Source: Oerskovia turbata (GTDB lineage: Bacteria > Actinomycetota > Actinomycetes > Actinomycetales > Cellulomonadaceae). From it: DNA of 64,000 nucleotides. This document shows positions 43,296 to 53,134 of this stretch, in pieces. The stretch spans positions 1 through 64,000 of the forward strand of contig NZ_JOFV01000019.1 in the NCBI RefSeq assembly GCF_000718325.1, written 5' to 3'. The position numbers were made by a program, and so were the translations under genes. Each line of letters begins with the position of its first letter. Within the stretch, counting starts at the first letter, position 1. Below the pieces are notes generated by a model. The model did no database searches, was not told the origin of the DNA, and saw only the letters and a list, made by a program, of their open reading frames with translations.

Positions 43296-44792
43296 TCAGG
43301 TCAGGTCGCGCACCGCCGCGTACCCCGCGCGGATCCCGGGCTCGGGGTCCGCGTCGTAGTCGCTGCTCGACGACGTCTCCCACCGGGGAGCCTCCGCCTC
43401 GCCCGACAGCACCCAGGCTGCCTGGCGAGCGGCGCCGTCGGCGACGTACTCGCCCGGCTCGGGGACCGTGACGGGCAGGCCGAAGACCTGTGGTGCGATG
43501 CGCCGCACCGCCTCGGACTGCGCACCGCCCCCGATGAGCTGGAGGCGCTCGACCTGCACGCCCTGCGCGCGCAGGGCGTCGAGCCCGTCGGCCAGGCCGC
43601 ACAGCATGCCCTCCACGGCGGCCCGCGCGAGGTGCGCGGGCGTCATGGTCGCCAGCCGCATGCCGTGCAGCGTGCCGCTGGCGTCGGGCCGGTTCGGCGT
43701 GCGCTCACCCTCGAGGTAGGGGACGAGCACGAGGCCGTCGGCGCCCGCCGGGGCCTGGAGCGCGAGCCGGGACAGGCCCGCGTGGTCCACGCCCAGGACC
43801 CGCGCGGTCGCGTCGAGGACGCGGCTCGCGTTGAGGGTCACCCCGAGCAGCAGGTAGTTGCCCGTGGCGTCGGCGAAGCCGTTGACGAGCCCGCTCGCGT
43901 CGGCCGTGGGGGACGTCGCGATCGCGGAGACGACGCCCGAGGTCCCGATCGAGACCGCGACGTCGCCCGCTCGCATGCCGAGGCCCAGGGCCGCGGCCGC
44001 GTTGTCGCCCGCGCCGGGGCCGATCAGGGCCCCGTCCGGGACGCCCGCCCCGGCTGCCGTCCCCGCCGCCGCACCGCCGGACTCCCCAGGCCCGAGGACC
44101 CGGGGCAGGGCGACGTCCGAACGTCCGAGCGCGAGCTCGAGCAGGTCGGTGCGGTAGGTACCGCGCCCGCCGTCGGCCGAGGCGTCGAAGTAGCCCGTCC
44201 CGGACGCGTCGGACCGGTCGGTCACGAGCGCGCCGAGGTCGGGCTCGAGGCCCTCGCTCCGCGGCCCGTAGCCGGCGATCCGCCACGTCAGCCAGTCGTG
44301 CGGGAGCGCGACGGCCGCGACCCGCGCCGCGTTCTGCGGCTCGGCGTCGCGCAGCCAGCGCAGCTTGGTCACGGTCAGCGACGCGACGGGCACGGACCCG
44401 ACGGCCTCGGCCCACGCCTTGGCCCCGGCACCGGGGTCCCCGGCGCCGAGCTCACGGATCAGGTCCTGCGCGGCGCCGGCCGAGCGGGTGTCGTTCCACA
44501 GGAGCGCGGGACGGATCACCTCGCCGTCGGCGTCGAGCACGACCATGCCGTGCTGCTGACCGCCCACGGCCAGGGCCGCGACGTCGTCGAGCCCGCCCGC
44601 GACCTCGGCCGCGGTGCGGAACGCCGCCCACCAGGCGTCGGGCGAGACCTCGGTGCCGTCGGGGTGCGACGCCGAGCCCGAGCGCACCAGGGCCCCGGTG
44701 CGCGCGTCACGGACGACGACCTTGCACGACTGCGTCGACGAGTCGACCCCTGCGACGAGGACGTCGGCGGCCGACCCGGGAGAGCCGCCCAT
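43296..44792 (-). CDS. xylB: Xylulokinase
   Basis: 498-residue FGGY-family kinase that phosphorylates D-xylulose to xylulose-5-phosphate. N-terminal phosphate loop [24 protein letters not shown] with substrate-binding residues, LLWNDTRSA, the second phosphate motif [10 protein letters not shown] and adenosine loop [26 protein letters not shown] 44792 overlaps the xylA stop (TGATG), so the pair is coupled. Transcribed from the xylA promoter and ended by the hairpin at 43208. Confidence 0.95.
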   Translation of the reverse strand: MGGSPGSAADVLVAGVDSSTQSCKVVVRDARTGALVRSGSASHPDGTEVSPDAWWAAFRTAAEVAGGLDDVAALAVGGQQHGMVVLDADGEVIRPALLWNDTRSAGAAQDLIRELGAGDPGAGAKAWAEAVGSVPVASLTVTKLRWLRDAEPQNAARVAAVALPHDWLTWRIAGYGPRSEGLEPDLGALVTDRSDASGTGYFDASADGGRGTYRTDLLELALGRSDVALPRVLGPGESGGAAAGTAAGAGVPDGALIGPGAGDNAAAALGLGMRAGDVAVSIGTSGVVSAIATSPTADASGLVNGFADATGNYLLLGVTLNASRVLDATARVLGVDHAGLSRLALQAPAGADGLVLVPYLEGERTPNRPDASGTLHGMRLATMTPAHLARAAVEGMLCGLADGLDALRAQGVQVERLQLIGGGAQSEAVRRIAPQVFGLPVTVPEPGEYVADGAARQAAWVLSGEAEAPRWETSSSSDYDADPEPGIRAGYAAVRDLT

Positions 44793-45973
44793 CAGCCGAT
44801 CAGGTGCTTGAGCGCGAGCTGGTTGAGGCGCACGAAGCCGAAGTCACGCTCGGCGGCGGCCTCGACGTCGAACTCCTCGTAGGCGCCGCGGTCCGCGATC
44901 AGGTCGGCGACGGTCTCGCCCGCACCCAGGGTGGTCTCGCCGAGCTCGAACACGCCTGCGTGCTTGAACGCGGCCTGGACCTCGGGGTCGGCCCGGTACT
45001 CGGCGGACTTGCGCGCGAGCATCGAGTAGGTCTCCATGTTGGCCTTGGCCGAGTCCCAGACGCCGACCTCGTTCTCGGTGCGCGAGGGCTTGTAGTCGAA
45101 GTGGCGGGGGCCCTCGTAGCGGGGCCCGCCGTTGGGGAAGCCGTTCTCGACGAGGTCGACCGTGAAGAACGCGGAGAGCAGGTCGCCGTGGCCGAACACG
45201 AGGTCCTGGTCGAACTTGATGGACCGCTGGCCGTTGAGGTCGATGTGGAAGAGCTTGCCGGCCCACAGCGCCTGCGCGAGGCCGTGCGTGTAGTTCAGGC
45301 CGGCCATCTGCTCGTGGCCCGTCTCGGGGTTGAGGCCCACGATGTCGCCGTGCTCGAGCTTCGCGATGAGCGCGAGGGCGTGCCCGATGGTGGGGAGGAA
45401 GATGTCGCCGCGGGGCTCGTTGGGCTTGGGCTCGAGCGCGATCTTGATGTCGTAGCCCTGGTCCTTGATGTACGCGGCCGTGAGGTCGAGGCCTTCGGCG
45501 TAGCGCTCGTGCGCGGAGTGGAGGTCCTTGGCGCCGTCGTACTCGGTGCCCTCGCGGCCACCCCACATGACGAACGTCTTGGCGCCGAGCGACGCGGTGA
45601 GGTCGACGTTGCGCAGGACCTTGCGCAGCGCGTAGCGGCGGACGCCGCGGTCGTTCGAGGTGAGGCCGCCGTCCTTGAAGACGGGGTGGGAGAAGAGGTT
45701 GGTCGTGACCATCTCGATGGTCAGGCCGGTCTCGTCGGCGGCCTTCTTGACCTCGCCGAGGAGCTGCTCGCGGGTCGCGTCGTCGGAGCCGAAGGGCACG
45801 ACGTCGTCGTCGTGGAACGTGAAGCCCCACGCGCCCAGGTCGGCGAGCTTGCGCACGGACTCGGCCGGGTCGAGGTGGGGGCGGCTGGCTCCGCCGAACT
45901 GGTCCTGGCCGGTCCAGCCCACGGTCCACAGGCCGAAGGAAAAGTTGATGTTCTGGTCGATCGCGTCAGCCAC
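44792..45973 (-). CDS. xylA: Xylose isomerase
   Basis: 393 residues; interconverts D-xylose and D-xylulose using two divalent metals. I start at GTG 45973 because GAGGAGA stands five bases upstream; an ATG at 46024 lies in the promoter. Active-site features: [20 protein letters not shown] (His54, Asp57), [14 protein letters not shown] (metal-binding Glu), [15 protein letters not shown] and [10 protein letters not shown]. Actinobacterial class I enzyme of normal length. Operon with xylB, divergent from the ROK regulator. Confidence 0.97.
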   Translation of the reverse strand: MADAIDQNINFSFGLWTVGWTGQDQFGGASRPHLDPAESVRKLADLGAWGFTFHDDDVVPFGSDDATREQLLGEVKKAADETGLTIEMVTTNLFSHPVFKDGGLTSNDRGVRRYALRKVLRNVDLTASLGAKTFVMWGGREGTEYDGAKDLHSAHERYAEGLDLTAAYIKDQGYDIKIALEPKPNEPRGDIFLPTIGHALALIAKLEHGDIVGLNPETGHEQMAGLNYTHGLAQALWAGKLFHIDLNGQRSIKFDQDLVFGHGDLLSAFFTVDLVENGFPNGGPRYEGPRHFDYKPSRTENEVGVWDSAKANMETYSMLARKSAEYRADPEVQAAFKHAGVFELGETTLGAGETVADLIADRGAYEEFDVEAAAERDFGFVRLNQLALKHLIG

Positions 45974-46023
45974 GACAGTCTCCTCGTCGAGATGGGCCGG
46001 CTCCGTCATCGAGCAGGCCGTCA

Positions 46024-46067
46024 TTTGTTGTATGGATGAACTTATGCGGTCCTGTCGGTAAGGTCAA
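46024..46067 (-). promoter_or_regulatory. xylA promoter with overlapping candidate XylR operator
   Basis: On the minus strand TTGACC (46067-46062) and TAAGTT (46044-46039) are separated by 17 bases. An imperfect inverted repeat TTTGTT-N9-AACTTA (46024-46044, plus-strand reading) covers the -10 box, a good position for repression by the divergent ROK protein. Confidence 0.6.
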
Positions 46068-46070
46068 GAC

Positions 46071-47330
46071 GTGAACCGCGACGAGTCCTCGACCGGCGTC
46101 AGGACGCCCACCCGGGCGCGCCCCACGGCCGCCCGCCAGCACACCCTGCGCGAGTACAACCTCGCCCTGGTCTCCCAGGCGCTCTTCGACGCGCCACGCC
46201 CCCGCTCGCGCGCCGACGTCGCCGCCGCCACCGGGCTCACGCGCGCCACGGTGTCCGTGCTCGTCGACCAGCTCATCGAGGCCCGCCTCGTGCGCGAGCT
46301 CCCACCGGTGACCCCCCTGCGCGCCGGACGCCCCGCCGTCCCCCTCACGCCCGCCGAGCGGACCATCGTCGGGCTGGGCCTCGAGGTCAACGTCGACTAC
46401 CTGGGCGGCACCGTCCTCGACCTCACGGGGCAGGTCGTCGCGCAGGAGGTCGTGCCGGGCGACCTGCACGGCAGCGACCCCGCCGAGGTCCTCGGGCGCC
46501 TGGGCGCGCTCGCCCGCCGCCTCGTCGAGGACGTCGAGGCCCAGGACATGCAGGTCGCGGGCGCTCGCCTCGCGCTGCCCGGCCTGGTCGACGCCCGCGC
46601 GGGCCGCCTCCAGGTCGCCCCCAACCTCGGCTGGTCCTCGTTCCTGCCCCTGCCGCTCCTCGGCCTGCCCGACCGCCTGCCCGTCGAGATCGCCAACGAG
46701 GCCAACCTCGCGGGCCTCGCGCAGCTCGGCGCGGGCACGCAGGCCCGCAGGCCCGACGACGCCGCTCCCCCCGTGCCGTCGTCGTTCCTCTACGTCTCGG
46801 GCGAGGTGGGCATCGGCTCCGCGATCGTGATCGACCGCGAGCTCTTCCTCGGGAACCGGGGCTGGAGCGGCGAGATCGGGCACGTCGTGGTCGACCCGCA
46901 CGGACCGCGCTGCCTGTGCGGGGCCACGGGCTGCCTCGAGCAGTACGCGGGCAAGGACGCGATGCTGCGCGCAGCCGGCATCCCCGTGGACGAGCCCGTC
47001 GAGACGTTCCTCGACGCACTCGCGGAGGGCACGCCGTCGGCCCGCGAGGCCGCGACCTCGGCAGGGACCGCGCTGGGGCGCGCGCTCGCGAACTTCGTCA
47101 ACCTCGTCGACATCGAGACCGTGCTGCTGGGCGGCATCTACACCGACCTGCTGCCCTACCTGCGCGAGGCCCTGACGACCGAGCTCACGACCCGCGTCCT
47201 CGCGTCGCCCTGGACCGAGCTCGACCTGCGGCCCGCGCTCGTCGCGGGGCACGCGGCCATGATCGGCGGCGCGCGCACCGTGCTGCGGGACGTGGTCACG
47301 GCGCCGTCAGCGTGGACGACGAGCGACTGA
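46071..47330 (+). CDS. xylR: ROK-family transcriptional regulator, probable XylR
   Basis: 419 residues from GTG 46071 (AAGG seven bases upstream). N-terminal winged helix (RADVAAATGLTRATVSVLVDQLIEARLVREL, about 46-76) and a ROK sugar-binding domain with LALPGLVDARAG, GEVGIGSAIVIDRELFLGNRGWSGEIGH and the zinc motif CLCGATGCLEQ. The cognate sugar is probably xylose, from its position divergent to xylAB. It is expected to repress in the absence of sugar by binding the shared promoter region. Confidence 0.88.
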   Translation: MNRDESSTGVRTPTRARPTAARQHTLREYNLALVSQALFDAPRPRSRADVAAATGLTRATVSVLVDQLIEARLVRELPPVTPLRAGRPAVPLTPAERTIVGLGLEVNVDYLGGTVLDLTGQVVAQEVVPGDLHGSDPAEVLGRLGALARRLVEDVEAQDMQVAGARLALPGLVDARAGRLQVAPNLGWSSFLPLPLLGLPDRLPVEIANEANLAGLAQLGAGTQARRPDDAAPPVPSSFLYVSGEVGIGSAIVIDRELFLGNRGWSGEIGHVVVDPHGPRCLCGATGCLEQYAGKDAMLRAAGIPVDEPVETFLDALAEGTPSAREAATSAGTALGRALANFVNLVDIETVLLGGIYTDLLPYLREALTTELTTRVLASPWTELDLRPALVAGHAAMIGGARTVLRDVVTAPSAWTTSD

Positions 47331-47483
47331 CGGGCCCAGCGTCTGCGCCGCGGCGACGGCCGTGCGCGCCGGTGTGACCCGCGACGCACCTCCCACCGGG
47401 AGAACGCGGGTACCGTCGTTCGTTGGACCACCGGGGACACTCATGCCCCCGTATCGGTTGACCCACCCTCGGAAGGACCGGGC

Positions 47484-48257
47484 ATGACGACCAGCCACAT
47501 CCTGCAGGCGCGCGACCTCTGGGCCGGGCACGGCGGCGAGGACGTCCTGCGCGGCGTCTCGATCGAGCTCGCGGCGGGGCAGGAGCCCGTGGGGATCGTC
47601 GGCCCGTCGGGCGTCGGGAAGTCGACGCTCGTGAGCGCGCTGCTGGGCGAGGTCAAGCCGTCGAACGGGACCGTGACGTGGGGCGGACGGACCGTGACGC
47701 GCCTCGGTCGGCGCGACAAGAAGACGTTCAAGGCCGCGGTGCGGCGCGTGTCGCAGGACGGCCTGCCGGGCATCGACCCCGCGAGCACCGTGACGCACGT
47801 GCTCAAGTCCGGGCTGACCGACGCACGCAAGGGCGGGCGCCCCTCGGGGCAGTCGATCGAGGACCTGCTGGACCTCGTCGCCCTCGAGCACCGCTACGCC
47901 GACCGCCCGCTGCGCACGCTGTCGGGCGGCGAGCGTCAGCGCGTGGCCATGGCCCGTGCGCTCGCGACACGGCCCGACGTGCTGCTCCTCGACGAGCCGC
48001 TCACGGCGCTCGACCCGACCATGCGCGGCGAGATCGCCGGGCGGGTCAAGGAGACGGCCACGCGCCTCGGCACGGGTGTGCTCCTGGTCTCGCACGACCT
48101 CGAGCTCGTGCACCGCATGACGTCGTCCGCGCACCTCCTCGTCGACGGCGAGTTCGTCGAGTCCGGCCCTCTGCAGCAGGTCCTCGCCGACAGCGAGCAC
48201 CCCGTGGTCCGCGAGCTCGCCGAGGCCGCGCCGCTCGCGGTCCAGCGCTGGAGCTGA
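47484..48257 (+). CDS. Solo ABC transporter ATPase
   Basis: 257-residue ATP-binding subunit with Walker A GPSGVGKSTL, Q-loop VSQDG, signature LSGGERQRVAMARAL, Walker B VLLLDEPLTALDP and switch His in LLVSHDL. It most resembles the second ATPase of dipeptide/nickel importers (DppF type). There is no permease or binding protein nearby, so the partner must be elsewhere. RBS GGAAGGA stands seven bases before the ATG. Ends before a 13-bp hairpin. Confidence 0.88.
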   Translation: MTTSHILQARDLWAGHGGEDVLRGVSIELAAGQEPVGIVGPSGVGKSTLVSALLGEVKPSNGTVTWGGRTVTRLGRRDKKTFKAAVRRVSQDGLPGIDPASTVTHVLKSGLTDARKGGRPSGQSIEDLLDLVALEHRYADRPLRTLSGGERQRVAMARALATRPDVLLLDEPLTALDPTMRGEIAGRVKETATRLGTGVLLVSHDLELVHRMTSSAHLLVDGEFVESGPLQQVLADSEHPVVRELAEAAPLAVQRWS

Positions 48258-48300
48258 ACGCCACGACCTGCGCGGCATCCTCGGTGACGTGGTCGCCGAG

Positions 48301-48348
48301 CCCGAGGTCCGTCAGGCGACGTGCCGTCGCGGACCGACGGACCTCGGG
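48301..48348. terminator. 13-bp hairpin between convergent genes
   Basis: CCCGAGGTCCGTC (48301-48313) pairs perfectly with GACGGACCTCGGG (48336-48348) around a 22-base loop, between the ABC ATPase and the aldo/keto reductase genes. Confidence 0.7.
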
Positions 48349-48375
48349 TCCGGCTGCCGGGTCGAGCGGGTGGGC

Positions 48376-49419
48376 TCAGCGCGTCGTGCCGTCGACCGCG
48401 AACGGCTCGATCGCCGCGATCTCCTCGACCGTGAGCGCGGGAGCGTCGAGCGCGGCGACGTTGTTCTCGAGCTGCGCGACGCTGCTCGCCCCGACGAGCG
48501 CCGACGTGATGCGCTCGTCGCGCAGGACCCAGCTCAGCGCGAGCTGCGCGAGCGACTGCCCGCGCCCGGCCGCGATCTCGTTCAGCACACGGGCGCGCTC
48601 GAGGTAGGTCTCGGAGATGGCGGCGGGCTTGAGGAAGTGCCCGACGGCGGCGCGCGAGTCCGCGGGCACCTCGCCCGAGAGGTAACGGTCCGTGAGCAGC
48701 CCCTGCTGGAGCGGCGAGAAGACGATGGTCCCGACGCCGAGGTCCTCGACGACGTCGAGAAGGTTCTCGCCGTCCTCGCGCCCGGCCTCGGGCAGCTCGA
48801 CGTGCCGGTTGAACATCGAGTAGCTGGGCTGGTGGATGAGCAGCGGCGTGCCGAGGTCGGCGAGGATCTGCGCGGCCTCGCGGGTCTGCGATGGCGAGTA
48901 GTTGGAGACGCCGACGTACAGCGCCCGCCCGCTCACCACGGCCGTGTGGAGCGCGCCCATGGTCTCGGTGAGCGGGACCGTGGGGTCGAACCGGTGCGAG
49001 TAGAAGATGTCGACGTAGTCGAGGCCCATGCGCGCGAGCGACTGGTCGAGCGAGGACAGCAGGTACTTGCGCGAGCCGCCGTCACCGTAGGGGCCGGGCC
49101 ACATGTCGTACCCGGCCTTGCTCGAGATCACGAGCTCGTCGCGGTAGGGCCGCAGGTCGCGCGCGAGGTGGCGCCCGAAGTTCTCCTCGGCCGAGCCGTA
49201 GGGCGGGCCGTAGTTGTTCGCGAGGTCGAAGTGCGTGATCCCGAGGTCGAACGCCCGGCGCAGGATCGCGCGCTGGTTGTCGAACGGGTTCACGTCGCCG
49301 AAGTTGTGCCAGAGGCCCAGCGACAGTGTGGGCAGGGCGAGGCCGCTGCGACCGGATCGCCGGTACGTCATGGACTCGTAGCGGTCGTCGGCGGCGAGGT
49401 AGCGGGGTGCGAGAGGCAT
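48376..49419 (-). CDS. Aldo/keto reductase, YghZ/L-glyceraldehyde-3-phosphate reductase type
   Basis: 347 residues, NADPH-dependent TIM-barrel reductase. MTYRRSGRSGLALPTLSLGLWHNFG, the catalytic Asp/Tyr/Lys/His set (DLANNYGPP, SSKAGYDMWPGPYGDGGSRKYL, YSHRFD) and the cofactor segment SALVGASSVAQLENNVAAL match the AKR14 (YghZ) subfamily, including its characteristic GPYGDGGSRKYLL loop. Acts on aldehydes such as methylglyoxal or L-glyceraldehyde 3-phosphate in E. coli. ATG 49419 has a weak ribosome site; Met17 is an alternative start. Confidence 0.9.
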   Translation of the reverse strand: MPLAPRYLAADDRYESMTYRRSGRSGLALPTLSLGLWHNFGDVNPFDNQRAILRRAFDLGITHFDLANNYGPPYGSAEENFGRHLARDLRPYRDELVISSKAGYDMWPGPYGDGGSRKYLLSSLDQSLARMGLDYVDIFYSHRFDPTVPLTETMGALHTAVVSGRALYVGVSNYSPSQTREAAQILADLGTPLLIHQPSYSMFNRHVELPEAGREDGENLLDVVEDLGVGTIVFSPLQQGLLTDRYLSGEVPADSRAAVGHFLKPAAISETYLERARVLNEIAAGRGQSLAQLALSWVLRDERITSALVGASSVAQLENNVAALDAPALTVEEIAAIEPFAVDGTTR

Positions 49420-49490
49420 GCTGCCATTCTGCACCCAGCCCCCCACGGCGGTCTGCGGGCCGCTCGCGGTCACGAGCGACCCGCAGGAAC

Positions 49491-51767
49491 TCAGGCGTCC
49501 GCCGGCGGGATCGGGAAGTTCGCCGAGAACAGGTTCGTCGGGTCGACCTGACGCTTGACCTGTCGCAGGCGCGAGAGCGTCGGCTCGGGGAACGCCTCGC
49601 GCAGGCGCTCGGGACGGGGGTCGGTCTCGAACGACAGGTAGAGCCCGTCGGTGTGCGGGTGCACGAGCTCGTCCCACGCGCCGTCGATCCCGCCGGGTCC
49701 GCGGCGCGACCCGAACGCCGCGACCGAGAAGTTCTGCGTGCGGTGCGCGTACGCCGTCGCGTCGGGCGCGACGTCGTTGACCGCCCCGCCGACCGCGCGG
49801 AGCTGGAGGAGCTGCGCGCCGCCGCCGTCGAGGAAGCGGGCGAGGTCGCGGGCCGCGGCCCGGTCGACGTGCTCGATCAGGCCCGAGCGCGAGCCGGGCT
49901 CTGCGCCCCCCGAGTGCTGGGCGTCGGCCCGGCGCACGATGCCCGAGTACGGCGTCAGCACGGCCTGGTGGTCGAGCAGAGGGGCCGAGTCGGCGAGGGC
50001 CTCGAGCGCGCGGATCGCTGCCCCCGTGTCGTCGTCGGCCCACACGGTCATGAGCTGGGCCATGGGGCCACGTCCACCGCGCGCCCCGCTCATGTGCAGG
50101 AAGCTCGTGAGCTCGCGCGGCGCCGACTCGACGGTCGCGGCCCAGCGTTCGAGCAGGCCCGCGGTGTCCGAGGCGTCGAGCACCATGGTCGAGTAGACGA
50201 GGTCTGTCACGGGTGTCGCCTCGACGTCGACCCAGGTCACGACGCCCATGTTGCCGCCCGCTCCGCGAAGGGCCCAGAAGAGCTCAGGGTCGTTCTCGGC
50301 GTCGACGACGCGCACCCGACCGTCGGCGGTCACGATCTCCGCGGCGACCACGTGGTCGATCGTCAGGCCGTGCTTGCGGCCCAGGAGGCCGATGCCGCCC
50401 GTCGTGGCGAGGCCGCCGACGCCCACGCCGCCCGAGTCGCCCGAGCTGATCGCGAGGCCGCGCGGGGAGAGGGCCTCGGCGACCTGGCCCCACGTCCCAC
50501 CCGCACCCAGGCGCACGCGGTGCGAGCCGTCGTCGGGCACCGTGACCTGGTTCAGGGCGCCCACGTCGAGGAGCACGCCGCCGTCGTTGGTCGAACGGCC
50601 GCTGATGCCGTGGCCCGCCGAGCGGACCGCGAGCGGCACGCCCTGCTCGCCGGCCCAGACGACGGCCTCGGCGACCTCGTCCGCGGTGCGCGGGCGCAGC
50701 ACGATGCCCGGCGCGCCCGAGCGCATGTAGGTGTGGCGGACGGTGTCGTAGGCGCGGTCGCCGGGCTCGACGGCACGCTCGGTCAGCACGGCCGGGAGCG
50801 ACTCGTAGTCGATCCCGTCCCGTCGGGCCGCGAGCGCCAGGGCGCCGCGACGGCGACCGGCCGGAGCCGTGCCCGCCGACCGGCGCTCGGCCGCGACGAG
50901 CTCGCGCAGCGCCGGGGCGACCTCCTCGCCGAGGACCTGGATCTCGCGCGGGTCGTCGGTCGCGAGGATGAAGCCCGAGACTCCATCCGAGAGCGCGAGG
51001 TCACCGAGCTCCTCGACCCATTGCTCGACGGGACCTTGGAGGTAGCCCAGGCGGTTCGCCGTGAACTTGCCGTTGACGTTGACCAGACGGCGCACCGCGC
51101 TCGGGTCGCGACCGGCCGCGAGCGCGGCCTCGTCGATCACGGCGTTGCCCGTGGCGAGGTCACCGGGCTGGAGGTAGGACAGCGACGGCAGCCAGCCGTC
51201 GCCCTTGCGGCCGATGAGCCGCTGCATGCGCGGCTTGACGGCACCGATCCAGATCGGGATGTCGTGCGCGGGGGCCGGACCGCGCTTGGCGCCGTCGACC
51301 TGGTGGTGCGTGCCGTGCACCCGCAGGGGTTTGCGGTCGCTCGTGTCCCAGATGCCGCGGATGATGTCGACGGCCTCGTCGAGGGCCGTGACGGCCTCGC
51401 CCGGCGTCAGGCGCTGGGCTCCCATGGCCTCGATCGCGTCCCAGAACGCCCCCGCACCCAGCCCCATGGCGAAGCGTCCGCCCGAGAGCAGGTCGAGGCT
51501 CGCGGCCGAGCGGGCCAGGACGGCCGGCGGGCGCAGCGGCAGGTTGTGGACGTTGGCCGCGACGTGCACGCGCTCTGTCGCGGCGGCCACCCAGGTCATG
51601 AGGGTCCACGCGTCGAGGAACGCGGGCTGGTAGGGGTGGTCCTGGAAGGTCACGAGGTCGAGCCCCGCGTTCTCGGTGATCTGCGCGAGGCGCACGGGCG
51701 CGTGCGGGTCGCTGTTCTGCGGGGTCAGGAAGGTCCCGAGGACGAGGTCGTGGCCGTAGTCCGTCAT
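49491..51767 (-). CDS. Fusion of luciferase-like monooxygenase and FAD-linked oxidase
   Basis: 758 residues. Residues 1-295 form a bacterial-luciferase/F420-type barrel (FLTPQNSDPHAPVRLAQ, FQDHPYQPAFLD, LLSGGRFAMGLGAGAFWDAIEAMG). A linker (296-335) leads to a PCMH/BBE-type oxidase: FAD-binding RSAGHGISG with His386 as candidate covalent FAD ligand, GGLATTGGIGLLGRKHGLTIDHV, ALRGAGGNMGVV and the C-terminal BBE segment VDPTNLFSANFPIPP. Both halves look intact, so one chain would carry two flavin sites. Divergent from a MarR regulator with a shared inverted repeat. Substrate unknown. No frameshift was needed to join the halves. Confidence 0.85.
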   Translation of the reverse strand: MTDYGHDLVLGTFLTPQNSDPHAPVRLAQITENAGLDLVTFQDHPYQPAFLDAWTLMTWVAAATERVHVAANVHNLPLRPPAVLARSAASLDLLSGGRFAMGLGAGAFWDAIEAMGAQRLTPGEAVTALDEAVDIIRGIWDTSDRKPLRVHGTHHQVDGAKRGPAPAHDIPIWIGAVKPRMQRLIGRKGDGWLPSLSYLQPGDLATGNAVIDEAALAAGRDPSAVRRLVNVNGKFTANRLGYLQGPVEQWVEELGDLALSDGVSGFILATDDPREIQVLGEEVAPALRELVAAERRSAGTAPAGRRRGALALAARRDGIDYESLPAVLTERAVEPGDRAYDTVRHTYMRSGAPGIVLRPRTADEVAEAVVWAGEQGVPLAVRSAGHGISGRSTNDGGVLLDVGALNQVTVPDDGSHRVRLGAGGTWGQVAEALSPRGLAISSGDSGGVGVGGLATTGGIGLLGRKHGLTIDHVVAAEIVTADGRVRVVDAENDPELFWALRGAGGNMGVVTWVDVEATPVTDLVYSTMVLDASDTAGLLERWAATVESAPRELTSFLHMSGARGGRGPMAQLMTVWADDDTGAAIRALEALADSAPLLDHQAVLTPYSGIVRRADAQHSGGAEPGSRSGLIEHVDRAAARDLARFLDGGGAQLLQLRAVGGAVNDVAPDATAYAHRTQNFSVAAFGSRRGPGGIDGAWDELVHPHTDGLYLSFETDPRPERLREAFPEPTLSRLRQVKRQVDPTNLFSANFPIPPADA

Positions 51768-51813
51768 GCGTGCGCGCTCCGTGTGCCGCGATGAGCGGCG
51801 GTCGTCTCCAAGG

Positions 51814-51832
51814 TCGTCTGTGTGGCAGACGA
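51814..51832. promoter_or_regulatory. Candidate MarR operator
   Basis: TCGTCTG-TGTGG-CAGACGA is a perfect inverted repeat with 7-base arms, between the fusion gene and the MarR gene. It overlaps a TATCGT-like -10 on the minus strand, fitting repression of the fusion gene. Confidence 0.55.
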
Positions 51833-51885
51833 TATCATCGGCAACTCATCTCCCGTCGAGATCATTCCGAGGCTATCCTGGTGCC

Positions 51886-52404
51886 GTGACCCTCGCGACG
51901 CCCGACACCACCCGCTCCCCCAGCCCCCTCGGCTGGCCCCTCGCCGCGCTCCTGCGCGAGTGGAGCGCACGCGTCGACTCGCTCGCCGAGGACCTGCCCG
52001 ACGGGACACGCTGCTACCAGGTGCTCTCCGCCGTCGTGCACGACACCCCGCCCAGCCAGGCCGCACTCGCCGCTCGCCTCGGCATCGACCGGACCGTCAT
52101 GACCTACCTCATCGACAAGTACGTCGACTGCGACCTCGTCGAGCGGCAGGCCGACCCGACCGACCGCCGCACCCGACGCATCGTCGCGACCGACAAGGGG
52201 CGCGAGGTCCTCGCCGACCTCGACACCCGCGTCGCAGCAGCCGAGGACGACCTGCTCGGAGGCCTCGACGCCGCCGACCGCGCGACCCTGCGCCGCCTGC
52301 TCGACCGCGCCGCCGACGGGGCGAGCCACGACGAGGACCGGTGCGCCGTCGTCGTGCAGGGCTTGGACGCCGCGTCCTCGACGCGCGTCCGCACCCCGCG
52401 GTAG
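51886..52404 (+). CDS. MarR-family transcriptional regulator
   Basis: 172 residues. Winged helix with recognition region PSQAALAARLGIDRTVMTYLIDKYVDCDLVERQADPTDRRTRRIVATDKG (about 64-113), including the DxRxxR wing, flanked by dimerisation helices. The GTG at 51886 follows a TATCCT -10 hexamer by six bases and has no ribosome site, so it is probably leaderless. Divergent from the flavin fusion enzyme, which it likely regulates in response to an aromatic or drug-like ligand (family habit). Confidence 0.85.
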   Translation: MTLATPDTTRSPSPLGWPLAALLREWSARVDSLAEDLPDGTRCYQVLSAVVHDTPPSQAALAARLGIDRTVMTYLIDKYVDCDLVERQADPTDRRTRRIVATDKGREVLADLDTRVAAAEDDLLGGLDAADRATLRRLLDRAADGASHDEDRCAVVVQGLDAASSTRVRTPR

Positions 52405-52409
52405 CCGGC

Positions 52410-53057
52410 TCACGACGCGGCGGGCACGTCCTCGTCGATCGTGCGGCGCGACAGCAGCGCCGCGACCAGGAAGCACACCGCCCCTAACAGGGTCCCGAGG
52501 TTCGCCCAGAACGCGCTCACGAGCGAGTCCGTCTGCGGCACCACGTACGCCCCCACGGCCGACGCGCCGAACGCGACCGAGCCCACCAGGTTGAGCCACG
52601 TCCCGTGCCACGTACGCGCGTCCGCGTCCCACAGGTGACCACGGTCCCGGGTCGCGACGACCGCGAACGCGCTCGAGACGAGGAACGCGACCGACCCGTA
52701 GGCGTCGGGCCGCCAGCCCGCGCCCAGACGCGCGGGGTCGGCGATCGCCGCACCCAGCGCCGCCGCGGTGCTGATGTTGAACAAGACGGTCCCCGCGAGC
52801 TGGACGGCCGCGGCCCACCAGTCCCAGCGGTCGGCCGGGCTGGTGCCCCGACGCGGCACGCGCCGGCCGCTGAGGCTGAGCTGGACCGCCGCCGCGAGCG
52901 TGAAGAAGACCGACCCCACGCAGAACGTCGCACCGACGACGACGGGCCCCACGGCCTGCGCGTAGAACGGCACCGCACCGACCAGGAAGCACGTCGAACC
53001 GACGATGAACCCCCACGCCTCGCGGCGCAGTCGGCGCACGCGCACGTCACGAGCCAT
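52410..53057 (-). CDS. YrhK-like multi-pass membrane protein
   Basis: 215 residues with about six membrane helices in three hairpins (WGFIVGSTCFLVGAVPFYAQ, VGATFCVGSVFFTLAAAVQL, AAVQLAGTVLFNISTAAALG, and three more). The first hairpin has the YrhK pattern (Gly-rich helix, F..GS..F). N-terminus is strongly basic (MARDVRVRRLRREAW), so inside. Function unknown. The convergent MarR gene ends five bases away. Contains no catalytic motif. Confidence 0.7.
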   Translation of the reverse strand: MARDVRVRRLRREAWGFIVGSTCFLVGAVPFYAQAVGPVVVGATFCVGSVFFTLAAAVQLSLSGRRVPRRGTSPADRWDWWAAAVQLAGTVLFNISTAAALGAAIADPARLGAGWRPDAYGSVAFLVSSAFAVVATRDRGHLWDADARTWHGTWLNLVGSVAFGASAVGAYVVPQTDSLVSAFWANLGTLLGAVCFLVAALLSRRTIDEDVPAAS

Positions 53058-53111
53058 GCGCCCAGCGTGGCACGCGGGTGTCCCGCCGTCTCGGCGGGCC
53101 GGCCTCCGTCA

Positions 53112-53131
53112 GGGGCGGTCCTCGACGCCCC
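53112..53131 (-). terminator. Short hairpin after the KAS III gene
   Basis: GGGGCG (53112-53117) pairs with CGCCCC (53126-53131), and CCCGCC/GGCGGG at 53082-53098 gives a second small stem. Together they could end transcription of the minus-strand KAS III gene. Confidence 0.4.
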
Positions 53132-53134
53132 CGC

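Noticed and set aside
51833-51885. Second MarR operator around ATCATCGGCAACTCATC
   Set aside because: No symmetric arms; it is just an AT-richer promoter stretch.
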